Positions 62,401-64,000 of a stretch of 64,000 bases of DNA are shown one piece after another. The position numbers and the translations under genes were made by a program. Source of the DNA: Nocardia vinacea (GTDB taxonomy: Bacteria > Actinomycetota > Actinomycetes > Mycobacteriales > Mycobacteriaceae); NCBI RefSeq assembly GCF_035920345.1, contig NZ_CP109149.1, positions 2,790,001 through 2,854,000 on the forward strand, in the 5' to 3' direction. Numbering within the stretch: position 1 is the first letter of the stretch; each line of letters opens with the position of its first letter. The notes beneath the pieces were generated by a model, which worked only from the letters and a program-made list of their open reading frames with translations, had not been told where the DNA came from and did not search any database.

Positions 62401-64000
62401 GCCGAGCCGCTGACGTCGGTGCGGGACCGCTGTCGCACCGAGGTCACTGCGGACGAGCACTACGCGCGATATGCCGGGCGAACCATCGACTACGGCCCGG
62501 CCTTTCGTGGCGTGCAACGAATCTGGACCGGTGCGGGTGAGAGCATCGCGGCGATCGAGCTTGCGGAGTCGTCCACGGGGTACGTCTGCCACCCGGCCCT
62601 GCTGGACGCCTGCTTCCAGGTCCTCGGCGGTGTTCTGCTCGACCGGCTGCCGACCGGAGGAATCGTTCCGGCGCGGATCGATCGGCTTCGAGTGCACGGG
62701 CCGATCGGTCGACGGGTGTGGGTACACGCGCGCGCAAGGTCCACCGAACACTGTGGTGATCTGCTGGTGCTCGACGAGGACGGCACCGTGCTGATCGAGG
62801 TCGAGGGGCTCACGGTGGCCGAGCTCGCCGAACCGGATCCGTACCGAGACTGGCTCTACCGAGTGGATTGGGCCGCGGGGAAACGTCTCGTAGCGCCGGA
62901 TCGGCGCGACGGGGCTGCCGGTACCTGGCTGGTGCTCGCCGATTCCTCCGGCGTCGGCAGCGCCCTGGCCGCACTGCTCGAACAACGCGGCCGAACCTGC
63001 GTCCTGGTCGGCAAGGACGACATCGACGTTGCCGACGATGAAGCCTGGAACGCACTGCTGGACAACGTCGCCCAGGGCGAACCGGGCTGTGCCGGTGTGG
63101 TGCACCTGTGGAGCCTGAATACCACCGACACCGAATACGTCACCGCCGATACCCTGACCGAGGATCAGCACACCACCGGGCTCAGCACGGTGCGCCTGGT
63201 CCGCGCGCTCGCTCGCCTGGGCCTGCGGGACCATCCCCGCTTGTGGCTGGTCACCCGAGGAGCGCAGCAGGTAGGCCGCGAACCGGTTGCGGTGTCCCAA
63301 GCTCCGCTGTGGGGACTGGCAAGGACATTGAGCGTCGAGCATCCCGAACTGGAATGCACCCGGGTGGACCTCGACTCGGAGTGGACGCTCACTCGTTGCG
63401 CCGCGGAACTCCTTCCCGAACTCGTCGCATCAGATCGCGAAGACGAAATCGCGCTGCGCGAGGAAGGGCGGAAGCTCGCCAGGCTGGTACGGACCCGGTT
63501 CGACTGCGGGAATGCCGAGCCGGCGCTGACCGGCGGGACATACCTGATCAGCGGTGGGCTCGGTGGGCTCGGTATCGGCCTGGCACGCTGGCTGGCAACC
63601 CGGGGGGCGCAGCACCTCGTGCTGGCCGGACGGCACGAACCGGGTCCGGACGCACAGGCGAGGATCGCCGAGCTCAGGCGCGATGGTGTCGAGGTGGTGG
63701 TGGCGCGCGCGGACGTCACCCGGCGCGCGGACGTCGCCAGGGTGCTCGCCGATATCGACGACCGGATGCCACCACTGCGCGGAGTGCTGCACACGGCCAT
63801 GGTGCTCGACGATCGGACCATTCTGGGACTGGATGCCGAACGATTCGATCGGGTCCTGGCACCCAAGGTCCGCGGCGCGTGGAACCTGCACGAACTGACC
63901 GGGGACCGGGAACTGGACTTCTTCGTCATGTACTCCTCAGCGTCGGCTGTGCTCGGCTCACCGGGACAGGCGAGCTACGCGGCCGCCAACGCATTTCTGG
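59401..64000 (+). CDS. Type I polyketide synthase, KS-AT-DH-KR, continues beyond window
   Basis: The start overlaps the previous gene by 8 bases. Residues 1-30 form a docking coiled coil (VKQALTAIRTLQARLDREL). KS has Cys190 in DTACSSS, ETHGTG and KTNIGHLE. AT has Ser625 in GHSLGE and a VAAH motif, near the VASH type. DH has His916 (LADHTV) and Asp1069 (HPALLDA), so it looks active. KR has GGLGGLG near residue 1385, LDD (B-type) and Tyr1526 in ASYAAAN, so it looks active. No enoylreductase lies between DH and KR. This module should leave a double bond. The ACP and anything after it lie outside the window. Confidence 0.9.
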   Translation, partial: MTEQPSVKQALTAIRTLQARLDRELLAKTEPIAVIGMSCRVPGGGTSPDEFWRLIDGGVDAISDVPPDRWAADDGATASRWGGFLSGVDRFDPAFFGISPREAEAMDPQQRLLLEVTWEALEQAGRALPEQLNGSRTGVFAGVVVTDYDRLSVGKRDIYTVTGNGHSFPAGRLSYVLGLQGPSMVVDTACSSSLVAVHLAVQSLRSGESTMALAGGVNVMLARDMTDMMASSRALSDDGRCKTFDALADGYVRGEGCGMLVLKRLSVAVADGDPVLAVIRGSAVNSDGRSSGLTAPNVSAQKALLRQALRNARADAADIGYVETHGTGTPLGDPIEVDALIDVIGKPREDGSHCVLGAVKTNIGHLEAAAGVIGLIKAVLALRWERIPANVHLHTLNPRIDLDGTALVLPREPVPWPRRDGVTRMAGVSSFGISGTNAHVIVADPPERVEPPVAAPTSGSALVPISARDAQGLIELVAAFRTTLADRQAEIADIAYTAAVRRHHHEHRAALVVSADGQLQLVSGTQPAQRHRTVFVFPGQGSQWLGMGRALFDSEPVFRSAVEACDDAIRDEAQWSVIAELTADPSESRLNRIDIVQPVLFAMEVGLAALWRSKGIEPDAVIGHSLGEVAAAHVAGALSLTDAARIIVRRSRLLRTLTGRGAMAQVELPFEEANAALSEWADRVSIAASNSARSTVLSGAPDALDEIVAQLTDAGVFCRRIKVEVAAHSPQVDAITDELGRELGVLEPKAAAVPMWSTVLGSFCGGAELDAAYWVRNLREPVLFSEAVREQIAAGPTVFVELSPHPILLTSIEEDGGTVVASGRRGHDEREIFLGSLAALYVRGSRVDWPALHPGGGRCVPLPAYPWRRERYWVDRTPVHPEQRGHPFLGEPVSLATSPGTRIWERELHLPYLADHTVDGVVVFPASGYVEMALYASGRSSVLNDLVFERMTILGSDGSGHFQLIEDADGFRVYARADNSEPWVRCAHGTIGRADDGPPPAEPLTSVRDRCRTEVTADEHYARYAGRTIDYGPAFRGVQRIWTGAGESIAAIELAESSTGYVCHPALLDACFQVLGGVLLDRLPTGGIVPARIDRLRVHGPIGRRVWVHARARSTEHCGDLLVLDEDGTVLIEVEGLTVAELAEPDPYRDWLYRVDWAAGKRLVAPDRRDGAAGTWLVLADSSGVGSALAALLEQRGRTCVLVGKDDIDVADDEAWNALLDNVAQGEPGCAGVVHLWSLNTTDTEYVTADTLTEDQHTTGLSTVRLVRALARLGLRDHPRLWLVTRGAQQVGREPVAVSQAPLWGLARTLSVEHPELECTRVDLDSEWTLTRCAAELLPELVASDREDEIALREEGRKLARLVRTRFDCGNAEPALTGGTYLISGGLGGLGIGLARWLATRGAQHLVLAGRHEPGPDAQARIAELRRDGVEVVVARADVTRRADVARVLADIDDRMPPLRGVLHTAMVLDDRTILGLDAERFDRVLAPKVRGAWNLHELTGDRELDFFVMYSSASAVLGSPGQASYAAANAFL

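Noticed and set aside
1..64000. tRNA, rRNA or known riboswitch genes
   Set aside because: No cloverleaf with conserved T-arm sequence, rRNA segment or recognisable riboswitch core was noticed on either strand by eye. A covariance-model scan would be decisive.

Overview
The window reads as chromosomal DNA of a high-GC actinomycete, most likely Nocardia or a close relative. GC is high throughout, GTG starts are common and 4-bp ATGA gene overlaps are frequent. An F420-type luciferase-like oxidoreductase, actinobacterial modular polyketide synthases and a small secreted peptide with a CIPIPLGS core fit this. The genus is inference.

1-9.4 kb: an organosulfur operon on the minus strand, read from 8.3 kb down to 0.47 kb. 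It encodes an ABC importer of the SsuABC type, a DszB-like desulfinase with all three catalytic residues, a tandemly duplicated 52-codon linker ORF, two SsuD-like flavin monooxygenases, a class II aldolase homologue without its catalytic Glu and one zinc His, and a binding-protein-fold protein without a signal peptide. A divergent IclR regulator lies next to two matching inverted repeats.

9.6-39.1 kb: a nitrogen-compound scavenging island. It holds five amidohydrolases (two TrzA/AtzB-like, three cytosine-deaminase-like), an AtzH-AtzE type amidase fusion, a biuret-hydrolase/isochorismatase-like enzyme, a creatininase-family enzyme, an acetamidase/formamidase, an FAD oxidase, a 2-oxoglutarate/Fe(II) oxygenase, a phthalate-dioxygenase-type reductase, a metallo-beta-lactamase-fold hydrolase and a cupin. 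There are two complete ABC importers and one wrecked third copy. Four regulators (GntR, TetR, XRE-cupin, GntR) each sit near their own repeated palindrome, so the island looks like several small regulons for related N-rich substrates.

39-52.8 kb: a decaying stretch. It contains a gluconokinase without a start codon, a frameshifted CAP-domain protein, a frameshifted ECF sigma factor beside its DGPF (YCII) partner, a PucR regulator and a PucR N-domain-only protein. Beyond these are fragments of carbonic anhydrase, inositol monophosphatase, AMP-ligase, SulP transporter, quinone oxidoreductase, an XRE/MmyB regulator and two group II intron reverse transcriptases. Several gaps here hold nothing I can recognise.

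52.8-64 kb: two co-linear type I polyketide synthases that overlap by 8 bp. The first is ACP-KS-AT-AT-DH-KR-ACP with the DH and KR apparently dead. The second is KS-AT-DH-KR and runs off the window. An AMP-ligase scrap upstream and the N-terminal ACP suggest a once FAAL-primed system, now perhaps impaired.
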